DNA of 64,000 bases. Origin: Anaerorhabdus sp964386325. Its GTDB lineage: Bacteria; Bacillota_I; Bacilli_A; Erysipelotrichales; Erysipelotrichaceae. A program made the position numbers and the translations under genes. This document shows positions 43,437 to 51,665 of the stretch, piece by piece. The notes under the pieces are model-generated. The model did not search any database. It worked only from the letters and a program-made list of their open reading frames with translations, and was not told the DNA's origin. Within the stretch, counting starts at the first letter, position 1, and every line of letters starts with the position of its first letter. The stretch is from contig CAYLQY010000008.1 in assembly GCA_964386325.1 (NCBI GenBank), positions 67,091 through 131,090 of the forward strand, in the 5' to 3' direction.

Positions 43437-43874
43437 ATGCAAGAAGTAATTAACATAAAAAATATTAGAAATCATATTGAGGCTAATACTTGGCAAGAAG
43501 CTATCCAAGAAGCTGGTAATCTTCTTATCGAAGACAATAAAATAACACAAGATTATGTTGAAAGCATGATTCATAGTGTCTATGAAATGGGTCCTTATAT
43601 GGTATTAATGCCTGGGTTTGCATTAGTTCACGCAGCACCAAGTGAAGCAGTTAAAGAAAGTTCTATTTCACTAATTACACTTAAAAACCCTGTAACTTTT
43701 GGAAGTCCAAATGATCCTGTATCTGTCATTCTCTGTTTAGCTTGTGTCGATAAAACATCACATATGAATAGTCTACAAGTTGTTGCAGAGAAGCTGATGG
43801 TTGAAGGTATGATTCAAGAGCTAGCGAATTGTAATTCAAGCGAAGAATTATATTCGCTTATTAATCACAATTAG
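43437..43874 (+). CDS. PTS EIIA component, ascorbate/fructose type
   Basis: 145 residues, EIIA type 2 domain with the phosphorylated His in FALVHAAPSEAV. Clearly paralogous to the EIIA domain at the end of the upstream regulator (WxEAIQxA...YMVLxP...HA...). It receives phosphate from HPr and passes it to EIIB. Ribosome site AGGAGG overlaps the preceding stop region. Substrate unknown, see EIIC. Confidence 0.92.
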   Translation: MQEVINIKNIRNHIEANTWQEAIQEAGNLLIEDNKITQDYVESMIHSVYEMGPYMVLMPGFALVHAAPSEAVKESSISLITLKNPVTFGSPNDPVSVILCLACVDKTSHMNSLQVVAEKLMVEGMIQELANCNSSEELYSLINHN

Positions 43875-43887
43875 AAAGGAGGATGTC

Positions 43888-44178
43888 ATGGCTACTATTA
43901 AGATTCAAACTGTATGCGGATTTGGATGTGGTTCTTCACTCATGTTGAAAATGAAAGTTGAAAGTATTATTAAAGAACAAAACTTTGACGCTGAAGCATT
44001 TTGTAGTGACGTAGGAACTTGTTGTTCAAATGATTGTGATGCTATTTTCATTTCAAAAGAATTAGCAGAACGCATCGAAGGCCGTGCAACAGTGCCTGTA
44101 GTTGTTATTGAAAACTTCATGAATAAAACTGAAGTTGAAGAGAAAACTATTAATTTTCTAAAATCATTCATTAAATAA
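43888..44178 (+). CDS. ulaB: PTS EIIB component, ascorbate family
   Basis: 96 residues, EIIB of the UlaB type: phosphocysteine loop QTVCGFGCGSSLMLK, where the Cys after TV is the phosphoryl acceptor. Cytoplasmic. Between EIIA and the membrane EIIC as in ula-type operons. AAAGGAGG 6 bases before the ATG. The family name does not prove that ascorbate is the sugar. Confidence 0.9.
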   Translation: MATIKIQTVCGFGCGSSLMLKMKVESIIKEQNFDAEAFCSDVGTCCSNDCDAIFISKELAERIEGRATVPVVVIENFMNKTEVEEKTINFLKSFIK

Positions 44179-44192
44179 GGGAGGAAATTCAA

Positions 44193-45470
44193 ATGATGAG
44201 TATATTTAATTTTATTATTAATGAGATCTTCAATCAAGGAGCAATCTTCTTAGCATTGATCGCTTGTATTGGACTAATTCTTCAAAAGAAATCATTTACT
44301 GATGTTGTTAGGGGTACAATGATGACAGCAATTGGTTTCTTTGTATTAAACGCAGGTACAGGACTAATTACAGGAAGTTCAATCAATGGTATTGCAACTG
44401 CATTTAATACTATACTTCCTCAATCTGCTACACCAGCTTCAGTTGATATTGGTGGTACTTATGGTACTCAAATCGGTATCGTAATGGTGTTAGCATTCGC
44501 AATTAACTTATTATTTGCGCGATTCACAAAATGGAAATCTGTTTTCTTAACAGGTCATATGTTATATTGGTTCCCATTCGTATTCATTGCTGCTGGGGTT
44601 AATGCTGGTTTAACAGGAACTAAATTAATCGTTCTTGCAACTGTATTTACTGCAACATACATGATTGTATCACCTAACTTAATGCGTCCATTTGTTAAAG
44701 AAGTAACTGGTGATGATTCATTCACTATTGGTCACCCAACTACAATTCTTTCTGTAATATCTGGGCTTCTTGGTAAAGTTGTAGGTAATAAAGAACAATC
44801 TACAGAAAAACTTGTTTTCCCTAAATCATTAGGTTTCTTACGTGAAGTTTCAATCACTGGTTCAATCGTTATTTGCTTAACTTACATTGTTATTGCAATT
44901 ATTCTTCAAGTAAATGGATTTGATCCAGCTGTTGTTTGGGGATATGCTGGTGGTACTACTGGTATCTTCACATATATCTTTACTCATTCAATTTACTTTG
45001 GTGTTGGTGTAACAGTTATGCTTCAAGGTGTTCGTATGTTAATCGGTGAAATCGTTCCAGCTTTCAAAGGAATTGCTGAAAAAGTTGTACCAGGTGCTAT
45101 CCCTGCATTAGATGCTCCTGTTATCTTCGGATATGCTCCAAATGCATTAATCCTTGGATTCATCGTCGCAATGATTACTTCAACAATTACGATTATTTTA
45201 ACAGCTGGTATGTTCCCAACTGTTATCATCCCTCTTACATTCACATGCTTCTTTGAAATTGGATGTGCTGCTATTATTGGTAACGCTACTGGTGGTATTA
45301 GAGGATGTATCATTGGTGCTGCTGTTTCAGGTATTATCATGGTATTGCTTGTTGGATTTGGTTCTTACTTCTTCAATAATACAATTCAATCATGGATGCT
45401 TGTTTATGGTGGACAAGACTTCTCACTATGGGGAATTCTTGAAGGCTTAGTAGCTTCATTTATTCGTTAA
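44193..45470 (+). CDS. ulaA: PTS EIIC component, ascorbate family (UlaA-type)
   Basis: 425 residues, about 10-11 membrane helices, matching the UlaA superfamily of EIIC (NxGTGLI, DIGGTYGTQIG, FGYAPNALILGF, GNATGGIRGC). GGGAGG is 8 bases before the ATG; an ATG one codon downstream is equally possible. It imports and phosphorylates a sugar acid or polyol; with no ulaD/ulaE/ulaF-type genes here ascorbate use is doubtful. A strong stem-loop follows before the SIS gene. Confidence 0.93.
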   Translation: MMSIFNFIINEIFNQGAIFLALIACIGLILQKKSFTDVVRGTMMTAIGFFVLNAGTGLITGSSINGIATAFNTILPQSATPASVDIGGTYGTQIGIVMVLAFAINLLFARFTKWKSVFLTGHMLYWFPFVFIAAGVNAGLTGTKLIVLATVFTATYMIVSPNLMRPFVKEVTGDDSFTIGHPTTILSVISGLLGKVVGNKEQSTEKLVFPKSLGFLREVSITGSIVICLTYIVIAIILQVNGFDPAVVWGYAGGTTGIFTYIFTHSIYFGVGVTVMLQGVRMLIGEIVPAFKGIAEKVVPGAIPALDAPVIFGYAPNALILGFIVAMITSTITIILTAGMFPTVIIPLTFTCFFEIGCAAIIGNATGGIRGCIIGAAVSGIIMVLLVGFGSYFFNNTIQSWMLVYGGQDFSLWGILEGLVASFIR

Positions 45471-45473
45471 TGA

Positions 45474-45503
45474 AAAGAAAGCATTCCTCGGAGTGCTTTC
45501 TTT
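45474..45503 (+). terminator. Terminator between the PTS EIIC and SIS genes
   Basis: AAAGAAAGCATTCC / GGAGTGCTTTCTTT: a 14-bp stem with one wobble pair and a 2-nt loop as written (the real loop would be wider), then CTTGAG. The T-run is weak, so partial read-through into the SIS gene is likely. Confidence 0.65.
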
Positions 45504-45546
45504 CTTGAGATTCCTATTTATAATTTATTAAACAAGGAGGGTAATT

Positions 45547-46287
45547 ATGAATTTTGATTATTTAAAAGAAATAAAAAGTTTAATTCATGAAATTGAACAA
45601 AGTGAAATGCAACACATGGAAGAATGCACACAACTATTAGCTGATGCAGTTATGAATAAAAATTCTATTTATATTTTTGGTGCAAGTCATGCTGGAATAC
45701 TAAGCCAAGAAATGTATTATCGTGCTGGAGGATTGATGTTAATTAATCCTATCTTTGGTAGAGAAGTGTTACTTGATATTTCACCAATCACCCACACAAG
45801 TAAAATGGAAAGACTTGTCGGATATGGAACATCCATCGCTGAAACAGTTGACTTCAAAAAAGATGATGTATTACTTGTTCATTCAGTTTCTGGAAGAAAT
45901 CCAGTTACAATTGAAATCGCAAAATATGCAAAAGAAAAAGGATGTAAAGTAATTGGTATTACAAACTTATCTTATTCTAAATCTGTAACTTCTCGTCATC
46001 CTTCTGGAAAAAATATGTATGAATATTGTGATGTTGTTCTTGATAATCATGGTGAACTTGGTGATGCTTGCGTAAGCATTGAAGGATTACAACAAAAAGT
46101 AAGTCCTACATCAACTGTTATTGGTTCTATTATGCTTAATACAATTGTCGCCGCAGTTACACAAGAGCTTGTTCATCGCGGTATGAAACATCCCCCTATT
46201 TTCTATAGCGCTAATGTCGATGGTGGAGATGAACTTAATCAAAAACTATACGAAGAATATAAAGACTCAATTCACTATAAATTCTAA
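45547..46287 (+). CDS. SIS-domain protein (UPF0309-type)
   Basis: 246 residues. Sugar isomerase (SIS) fold with the FGASHAGILSQEMYYRAGG N-terminal block and the VHSVSGRNPVTIEIAKYAKE phosphosugar-binding loop, as in UPF0309 proteins. Related proteins isomerise or bind phosphosugars. It lies 60 bases after the EIIC gene, so it probably acts on the phosphorylated PTS product. AGGAGG is 7 bases before the ATG. Confidence 0.85.
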   Translation: MNFDYLKEIKSLIHEIEQSEMQHMEECTQLLADAVMNKNSIYIFGASHAGILSQEMYYRAGGLMLINPIFGREVLLDISPITHTSKMERLVGYGTSIAETVDFKKDDVLLVHSVSGRNPVTIEIAKYAKEKGCKVIGITNLSYSKSVTSRHPSGKNMYEYCDVVLDNHGELGDACVSIEGLQQKVSPTSTVIGSIMLNTIVAAVTQELVHRGMKHPPIFYSANVDGGDELNQKLYEEYKDSIHYKF

Positions 46288-46290
46288 AAG

Positions 46291-46325
46291 AAAGCTCAGT
46301 TTGGTTTTAACTTAAACTGAGCTTT
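46291..46325. terminator. Terminator shared by the SIS and radical SAM activase genes
   Basis: AAAGCTCAGTTT / AAACTGAGCTTT (12 bp, perfect) with an 11-nt loop followed by TTT; it lies between two convergent genes. Confidence 0.9.
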
Positions 46326-46330
46326 TTTCA

Positions 46331-47170
46331 TTAAATTACTTGGGTATTTTTAGCACCTAAACGAATTGCTAATTTACATAACTTATTTGCTTCTTGTTCA
46401 GAAGTTATCGTATTTCCAATTTCTTTTAATCCTTCTTCCCTTACACCAAAAGGTCGATAGCGCAATAATTTATATGTAGTTTTATCTTGAATTATTTTAC
46501 TAACTTCTTCCACTGTCTTTTTATTTTCTTTAGGACTATTAGGTAATAAAACGGTTCTTACCTCTGTTAATTTATCTATCTTTACTAAATAAGTTAAATT
46601 ATTTAAAACCATTTCATTGGATACACCTGTTAAGTATTCGTGAAATTTATTATCTACTGCTTTGACATCCAACATGACACCATCACTTAACTCTAACAAA
46701 TCTTTGTACTTCCTAAAGTCATGAAATCCATTAGAGTCAATAAGACATGTTAAACCTTCTTTCTTCGCCTTTTTAAACAGTTCTAGAAGAAATTCCGGGT
46801 GGTTCATACATTCACCACCACTTACTGTTATTCCTCTTATAAATCCTTTCTGTTTACGTATTTCTTTCATCAACTCATCTGTCGACATCATTCTAATTTT
46901 AGGTGATGACATGTGCTTACATGTTTTTATACATGTATCACAATCAACACATTTCGTTTGATCCCAAACAACTTTCTTTTTTACAATAGTCAACGCCTTT
47001 GTAGGACAAGTTTTAACACAATCACCACAATGAATACACATATGAATTGTTTCAGGATTATGACAATATAAACACGTAAAAGGACATGATTGTAAGAAAA
47101 TAGATGTTCTATTTCCTGGACCATCTACATTTGAAAAAGGAATAATTTTATTTACCGGAGCTTGTATCAT
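46331..47170 (-). CDS. Glycyl-radical enzyme activating protein, YjjW-like (radical SAM)
   Basis: 279 residues. Radical SAM cluster motif SCPFTCLYCHNPE (Cys-x3-Cys-x2-Cys), with a two-cluster ferredoxin insert: CIHCGDCVKTCP and CVDCDTCIKTC. This is the activase architecture that generates a glycyl radical on a partner enzyme under anaerobic conditions. YjjW is the nearest named family by size and insert. The partner glycyl radical enzyme is not in this window. Convergent with the SIS gene. Confidence 0.87.
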   Translation of the reverse strand: MIQAPVNKIIPFSNVDGPGNRTSIFLQSCPFTCLYCHNPETIHMCIHCGDCVKTCPTKALTIVKKKVVWDQTKCVDCDTCIKTCKHMSSPKIRMMSTDELMKEIRKQKGFIRGITVSGGECMNHPEFLLELFKKAKKEGLTCLIDSNGFHDFRKYKDLLELSDGVMLDVKAVDNKFHEYLTGVSNEMVLNNLTYLVKIDKLTEVRTVLLPNSPKENKKTVEEVSKIIQDKTTYKLLRYRPFGVREEGLKEIGNTITSEQEANKLCKLAIRLGAKNTQVI

Positions 47171-47339
47171 AGTTAATTACCTCCACTTTATTTTATCATC
47201 TTTATAAATCAAACGTACATATTTTTCAGTATTTCACTAAGAATATATTATACTATTTTCTGTAGTTTATTTTATTCAGACCATAAAATATATTAAAAGC
47301 ATATTTCTTATATTATAATTAATTTATTGGAGGTCAATT

Positions 47340-48074
47340 ATGTTTACAAACGAACAAGTGCAAACATTAAATGAACTGGAACTAGAAGTATATAATTATG
47401 TTTTAGCAAACATGCACAAAGTCACTAAAATGAAAATACGTGATTTAGCGAGCGAAGTCCATGTTTCAACATCAACAATTTTGCGATTTTGTAGTAAAGT
47501 AGGAAGTGATGGATTTTCAGAATTCAAAATTCAACTTAAATTGTATCTACAACATCGTGATGTAATTCCTGTGTATGAGGATATTACAATGATACGTAAT
47601 TTTTTGGATGATATTGATAAGCCTAAATTTCAAGAGAAGATAAATAAGATTGTTGATTTAATTCTAAGTCATGAACATGTAATCTTCTTTGGAATCGGTG
47701 ATTCTGGTATTTTAGGAAAGTTAGGCGCACGTTTACTTTCAAACGTTGGTAAGTTTTCGCAAGTCATCGATGATCCTTTTTATCCTTTTTCGACAGATAA
47801 TAGTTTGGTAATCGTTTTATCAGTCTCTGGAGAAGTTAGAGAAGTCATTGATAAGATGAAAATATTTAGACAGCATTCTTCAACAATTATTAGTATCACA
47901 AACACTGATAAATGCACAATAGCTAGAATGTCTGACTTGAACATTGCCTACTTCATGCCCTTTCTAAGAACATCTGACAATTTTAATTTAACAACGCAGG
48001 CTCCCTTAGTTATGATCCTAGAAATGATTGAGCACAAGATTTACGAAATCTTATCTAAAAAAACAGAATGTTAA
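47340..48074 (+). CDS. RpiR-family transcriptional regulator (HTH + SIS)
   Basis: 244 residues. N-terminal HTH_6 (about 20-75; IRDLASEVHVSTSTILRFCSKVG described in part), and a C-terminal SIS domain (FFGIGDSGILGKLGARLLSNVG) that binds a phosphosugar. Regulates carbohydrate genes by sensing a sugar phosphate. It lies just upstream of the cellobiose-type PTS genes, ended by its own terminator. GGAGG is 6 bases before the ATG. Confidence 0.9.
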   Translation: MFTNEQVQTLNELELEVYNYVLANMHKVTKMKIRDLASEVHVSTSTILRFCSKVGSDGFSEFKIQLKLYLQHRDVIPVYEDITMIRNFLDDIDKPKFQEKINKIVDLILSHEHVIFFGIGDSGILGKLGARLLSNVGKFSQVIDDPFYPFSTDNSLVIVLSVSGEVREVIDKMKIFRQHSSTIISITNTDKCTIARMSDLNIAYFMPFLRTSDNFNLTTQAPLVMILEMIEHKIYEILSKKTEC

Positions 48075-48089
48075 GCTTTCTGTTTTTTT
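48057..48089 (+). terminator. Terminator after the RpiR gene
   Basis: AAACAGAA / TTCTGTTT with a 9-nt loop followed by TTTTT; the stop codon lies in the loop. Confidence 0.75.
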
Positions 48090-48116
48090 CATGGAACAAT
48101 TTTTTTTCGATGCAAC

Positions 48117-48144
48117 TTGTTTCCATTTGATTCGAAATTAATGA
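48117..48144 (+). promoter_or_regulatory. Promoter of the GH1-PTS operon
   Basis: TTGTTT (48117-48122) and TAATGA (48139-48144) with a 16-bp spacer. The -10 is weak, so confidence is moderate. Confidence 0.45.
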
Positions 48145-48153
48145 CAACATTTT

Positions 48154-48167
48154 TTAAAGCGCTTACA
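48154..48167 (+). promoter_or_regulatory. cre-like site (CcpA catabolite control)
   Basis: TTAAAGCGCTTACA matches the low-GC catabolite-responsive element pattern TGAAAGCGCTTTCA at 11 of 14 positions. It overlaps the expected transcription start of the GH1-PTS operon, so repression by CcpA is expected. Confidence 0.65.
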
Positions 48168-48218
48168 ATTACCTCGTGATGATTACTACGCGCGTACAAA
48201 TCACAATTGGAGGATATG

Positions 48219-49643
48219 ATGAGTCTTAATAAAGATTTTTTATGGGGTGGGGCAGTAGCTGCCCATCAGCTTGAAGGTAGTTATAATGTTGACGGAAAAG
48301 GAGTAAGTGTTGCCGATGTAATGACCGCTGGAATGAACGGGGTTGATCGAGAAATAACAGATGGAATACTTCCAAATAAAAATTACCCAAATCATGAAGC
48401 CATTCATTTTTATGAGAATTACAAAGAAGATATTCAGTTATTTGCTGAACTAGGTTTTAAGTGTTTCAGAACATCAATTGCATGGACTAGAATATTTCCA
48501 CAAGGAGATGAAGAAGAACCAAATGAGTTAGGATTACAATTTTATGATTGTTTATTTGATGAATGTTTAAAACATAATATTAAACCAGTGATAACACTAT
48601 CACACTTTGAAATGCCTTTTGCTTTAGTAAAAAAATATGGAGGATTTAGAAATAGAAAATGTATTGATTTCTTTGTGAAATTTGCAACAGTCTGTTTTGA
48701 ACGTTATAAAAACAAAGTGGAGTATTGGATGACTTTCAATGAAATAAATAATCAAGCAAACTATCAAAGTGATTTTGCCACATTCACCAATTCTGGAATT
48801 GTTTATCAAGAAGGTGAAGATAGAGAATTTATCATGTATCAAGCTGCCCACTATGAGCTTGTTGCTAGTGCTAAAGCAGTAAAAATTGGAAGAGAGATAA
48901 ATCCAAACTTTAAAATTGGATGCATGTTAGCACTTTGTCCAATTTACCCTTTCTCTTGTAACCCTACTGACATGATGGCATCTACTGTTGCGATGCAACG
49001 TAGAAATTATTTTGGCGATGTTCAAGTACGTGGAAAGTATCCAAACTTCATGTTGAAATACTTTGAGAGAAAACATTTTAATCTTGATATTACTGATAAT
49101 GATTTAGCTCTTCTTCAACAAGGAACTGTTGATTATATAGGATTTAGTTATTACATGAGTTTCACGATTAAATCATCCGACAAAACTAATTTAGAATATA
49201 ACGAAGCTGTTGATTTAGTTAAAAACCCATATGTACCTGCAAGTGACTGGGGATGGCAAATTGATCCACTTGGTTTACGTTATACGATGAATTGGCTTTA
49301 TGATCGATATCAACTACCTATATTTATTGTTGAGAATGGTTTAGGGGCTTTTGATAAAGTTGAAGTGGATGGAAAAATCCATGACAGTTATCGAATTGAT
49401 TATTTACGTTCACATATTCAAGAAATGATTGCGTGTATCGAAGAAGATGGGGTAGATTGTATTGGGTATACACCTTGGGGACCTATTGACTTAGTTTCAG
49501 CAGGTACTGGTGAAATGGAAAAACGTTACGGTTTCATTCATGTAGACAAAAATAACAAGGGTGAAGGAACTCTGAAGAGAAGTAAAAAAGATTCATTTGA
49601 TTGGTATAAAGAAGTAATCACAAGTAACGGAAAAAAACTATAA
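48219..49643 (+). CDS. bglA: 6-phospho-beta-glucosidase (GH1)
   Basis: 474 residues from the ATG with GGAGG 5 bases upstream; an earlier TTG is rejected. Glycoside hydrolase family 1: N-terminal DFLWGGAVAAHQLEG, acid/base Glu in WMTFNEINNQ and nucleophile Glu in FIVENGLG. The NEINN form and PTS neighbours point to 6-phospho-beta-glucosidase rather than beta-glucosidase: it cleaves phosphorylated cellobiose or aryl-glucosides in the cytoplasm. First gene of the operon, followed by EIIC, EIIB, EIIA. Confidence 0.92.
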   Translation: MSLNKDFLWGGAVAAHQLEGSYNVDGKGVSVADVMTAGMNGVDREITDGILPNKNYPNHEAIHFYENYKEDIQLFAELGFKCFRTSIAWTRIFPQGDEEEPNELGLQFYDCLFDECLKHNIKPVITLSHFEMPFALVKKYGGFRNRKCIDFFVKFATVCFERYKNKVEYWMTFNEINNQANYQSDFATFTNSGIVYQEGEDREFIMYQAAHYELVASAKAVKIGREINPNFKIGCMLALCPIYPFSCNPTDMMASTVAMQRRNYFGDVQVRGKYPNFMLKYFERKHFNLDITDNDLALLQQGTVDYIGFSYYMSFTIKSSDKTNLEYNEAVDLVKNPYVPASDWGWQIDPLGLRYTMNWLYDRYQLPIFIVENGLGAFDKVEVDGKIHDSYRIDYLRSHIQEMIACIEEDGVDCIGYTPWGPIDLVSAGTGEMEKRYGFIHVDKNNKGEGTLKRSKKDSFDWYKEVITSNGKKL

Positions 49644-49656
49644 GGAGGATAAATTA

Positions 49657-50949
49657 ATGAGTAATTTTATCAATGACAAAATACTGCCAAAAATAATGGC
49701 ATTTATTAACACTAAGGGAATGCAAGCACTAAAAGATGGAATGGTTTATTCTATGCCCCTACTAATTGTGGGTTCAATCTTCTTAATCCTATCTTTCTTC
49801 CCTTACCAACCGATCGTTGATTGGTTTGCTAGTGTTGGGTTAATACCCATATTTGATCAAGCATATGGCGCTACATTTAATTTGATGGGTATGGTGGCAG
49901 TTGTCGGTATCGCCTATACATATGTTAAAAACGAAGGATTCGAAGCACTTGGTGCTGGCTTCATTGCATTAGCTAGTTTCATATTACTTCAACCTAGTTT
50001 CGTAATATCTGGAACAGAAAAAGTAAATGGTATCATTAATAAAACATGGACTAGTGGTCAAGGTATGATTTGTGCTATTTTAGTAGGACTTACCGTTGGA
50101 TTTATTTACACGTGGTTTATGAAAAAAAACATCACAATTAAAATGCCTGCAGGTGTTCCTAGTGGTGTTGCGAATGCCTTTGTGGCATTAATTCCAGCTG
50201 CTGTAATTATTACATTAGCCACATGCATTTATGCATTCTTTCAACTAGGATTACAAACAACTTTTGTTGAATGGATTTATCAAGTTATTCAAATACCACT
50301 TCAAGGAATTACAGATTCACTCGGTGGTGTTATCATCATGGCTTTCTTAATTCCATTTCTATGGTTCTTTGGTGTTCATGGTTCAACAATTGTCGGTGGT
50401 ATCATGAGTGGAATTCTTCAAGCAAATGCTGCAGCCAATCAAGAAATACTAAATGCTGGACTTCCGTTAACACTAGCAAATGGCGGCCATATTGTTACAC
50501 AACAATTTCTTGATCAATTCATCACTCTTACTGGTGCAGGCGTTACTATTGGATTAGTTATTTATCTTGTTTTCTTTGCTAAATCTGCACAATATAAAGA
50601 AATCGGTAAATTATCTGTTGGGCCTGCTATGTTCAACATTAATGAACCTGTATTATTTGGTGTCCCAGTTGTTTTAAATCCAATTTTGGCTGTTCCATTC
50701 TTTCTTGTTCCAATTGTAATTGGTGTTGTTGAATACTTAGCAATTTACATTGGACTTGCACCATTATATAGTGGTGTTATGGTTGCTTGGACAACTCCAC
50801 CTATTATCTCTGGATTTCTAATCGGTGGATGGAGAACTGCATTGCTTCAATTGTTCTGTTTATTCTTATCATTTATCATATATTTACCGTTTATTCGTAA
50901 AGCTGATAAAATGCAAAAAGAAAATGAAATAAAAGCTTCCCAACAATAA
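49657..50949 (+). CDS. celB: PTS EIIC component, lactose/cellobiose family (CelB-like)
   Basis: 430 residues with about ten membrane helices. Features of the Lac/Cel EIIC family: KIMAFINTKGMQALKDGMVYSMPLLIVGS (described in part), WFFGVHGSTIVGGIM and GPAMFNINEPVLFGVPVV. It transports a beta-glucoside disaccharide. AAGGAGG precedes the ATG by 8 bases. It lies between the GH1 gene and its EIIB. Confidence 0.93.
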   Translation: MSNFINDKILPKIMAFINTKGMQALKDGMVYSMPLLIVGSIFLILSFFPYQPIVDWFASVGLIPIFDQAYGATFNLMGMVAVVGIAYTYVKNEGFEALGAGFIALASFILLQPSFVISGTEKVNGIINKTWTSGQGMICAILVGLTVGFIYTWFMKKNITIKMPAGVPSGVANAFVALIPAAVIITLATCIYAFFQLGLQTTFVEWIYQVIQIPLQGITDSLGGVIIMAFLIPFLWFFGVHGSTIVGGIMSGILQANAAANQEILNAGLPLTLANGGHIVTQQFLDQFITLTGAGVTIGLVIYLVFFAKSAQYKEIGKLSVGPAMFNINEPVLFGVPVVLNPILAVPFFLVPIVIGVVEYLAIYIGLAPLYSGVMVAWTTPPIISGFLIGGWRTALLQLFCLFLSFIIYLPFIRKADKMQKENEIKASQQ

Positions 50950-50956
50950 TTTACAG

Positions 50957-50994
50957 AAAGGAGAAACTATTGCTCAATAGTTAGTACTGTTATG
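50957..50994 (+). other. Ribosome site separated from the EIIB start by a hairpin
   Basis: AAAGGAG (50957-50963) is 28 bases upstream of the EIIB ATG (50992), far too far for normal initiation. Between them ACTATT-GCTC-AATAGT (50966-50981) can form a 6-bp hairpin; folding it would leave about 12 bases between the ribosome site and the ATG. The TTG after ACTA gives a three-codon frame that stops, so it is not the start. Confidence 0.55.
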
Positions 50995-51294
50995 ATTAAT
51001 ATTTATTTATTCTGTAATGCTGGAATGTCTACCAGTATTCTTGTCAACAAAATTCAAGAAGCAGCAGATCAAGAGGGAATCCAATGTAAAGTTGCTGCAT
51101 TCCCTGTTACGCAAGCTTCATCAAAAGGAAAAGAAGCAGATATTATTCTGCTAGGACCACAAGTAAGATATTTACTAAAAAAAGTATCAGATGAATGTCC
51201 TGATAAAAAAGTAGATGTTATCGATATGCGTGCATATGGAATGATGGATGGTAAAGCAGTCTTTGCACAAGTAAAAACTGTTCTAGGTTTATAA
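50992..51294 (+). CDS. celA: PTS EIIB component, lactose/cellobiose family (CelA-like)
   Basis: 100 residues. EIIB with phosphocysteine in LFCNAGMSTSILVNKI. Cytoplasmic domain that carries phosphate from EIIA to the sugar in EIIC. Start chosen at the first ATG of the family N-terminus; its ribosome site is unusual (see the adjacent hairpin entry). It is 1 base before the EIIA gene. Confidence 0.92.
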   Translation: MINIYLFCNAGMSTSILVNKIQEAADQEGIQCKVAAFPVTQASSKGKEADIILLGPQVRYLLKKVSDECPDKKVDVIDMRAYGMMDGKAVFAQVKTVLGL

Positions 51295-51295
51295 T

Positions 51296-51607
51296 ATGAA
51301 TGGCTTAGAACTTATCAGCTTTCAAATTATTTCAGCTGTTGGTACAGCACGTAGTATGTATATTGAAGCAATCCGTCTTGCAAAAGATGGAAAAATAGAA
51401 GATGCAAATAAGTTAATAAAGGAAGGCGAAGAAGTATTTATTCAAGGTCATCACGCTCATGCTGAGTTAATTCAAAAAGAAGCAAGTGGTGAACCAAGTG
51501 CTATTACATTATTATTAATGCATGCCGAAGATCAACTTATGAGTGCTGAAGCATTCAATATCATCGCAAGAGAATTCATTGACTTATATTCAATCATTCA
51601 TAAATAA
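51296..51607 (+). CDS. celC: PTS EIIA component, lactose/cellobiose family
   Basis: 103 residues, helical-bundle EIIA of the Lac/Cel family with the phosphorylated His in IQGHHAHAELIQKEASG. Last gene of the GH1-PTS operon, immediately after EIIB. Trimeric cytoplasmic protein. Length and residues are normal. Confidence 0.93.
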   Translation: MNGLELISFQIISAVGTARSMYIEAIRLAKDGKIEDANKLIKEGEEVFIQGHHAHAELIQKEASGEPSAITLLLMHAEDQLMSAEAFNIIAREFIDLYSIIHK

Positions 51608-51613
51608 TTAAAT

Positions 51614-51661
51614 AAAGAGAACTTATTCTAGATCAATTTGATCACAAAATAAGTTCTCTTT
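51614..51661. terminator. Terminator between the PTS operon and ilvE
   Basis: AAAGAGAACTTATT / AATAAGTTCTCTTT, a perfect 14-bp stem with a 20-nt loop (itself containing GATCAA-TTT-GATC). It serves the two convergent transcripts. Confidence 0.88.
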
Positions 51662-51665
51662 TAGT

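Noticed and set aside
44193..45470. Assignment of the operon to ascorbate use
   Set aside because: Only the transporter family is ascorbate-like; the catabolic genes are absent.
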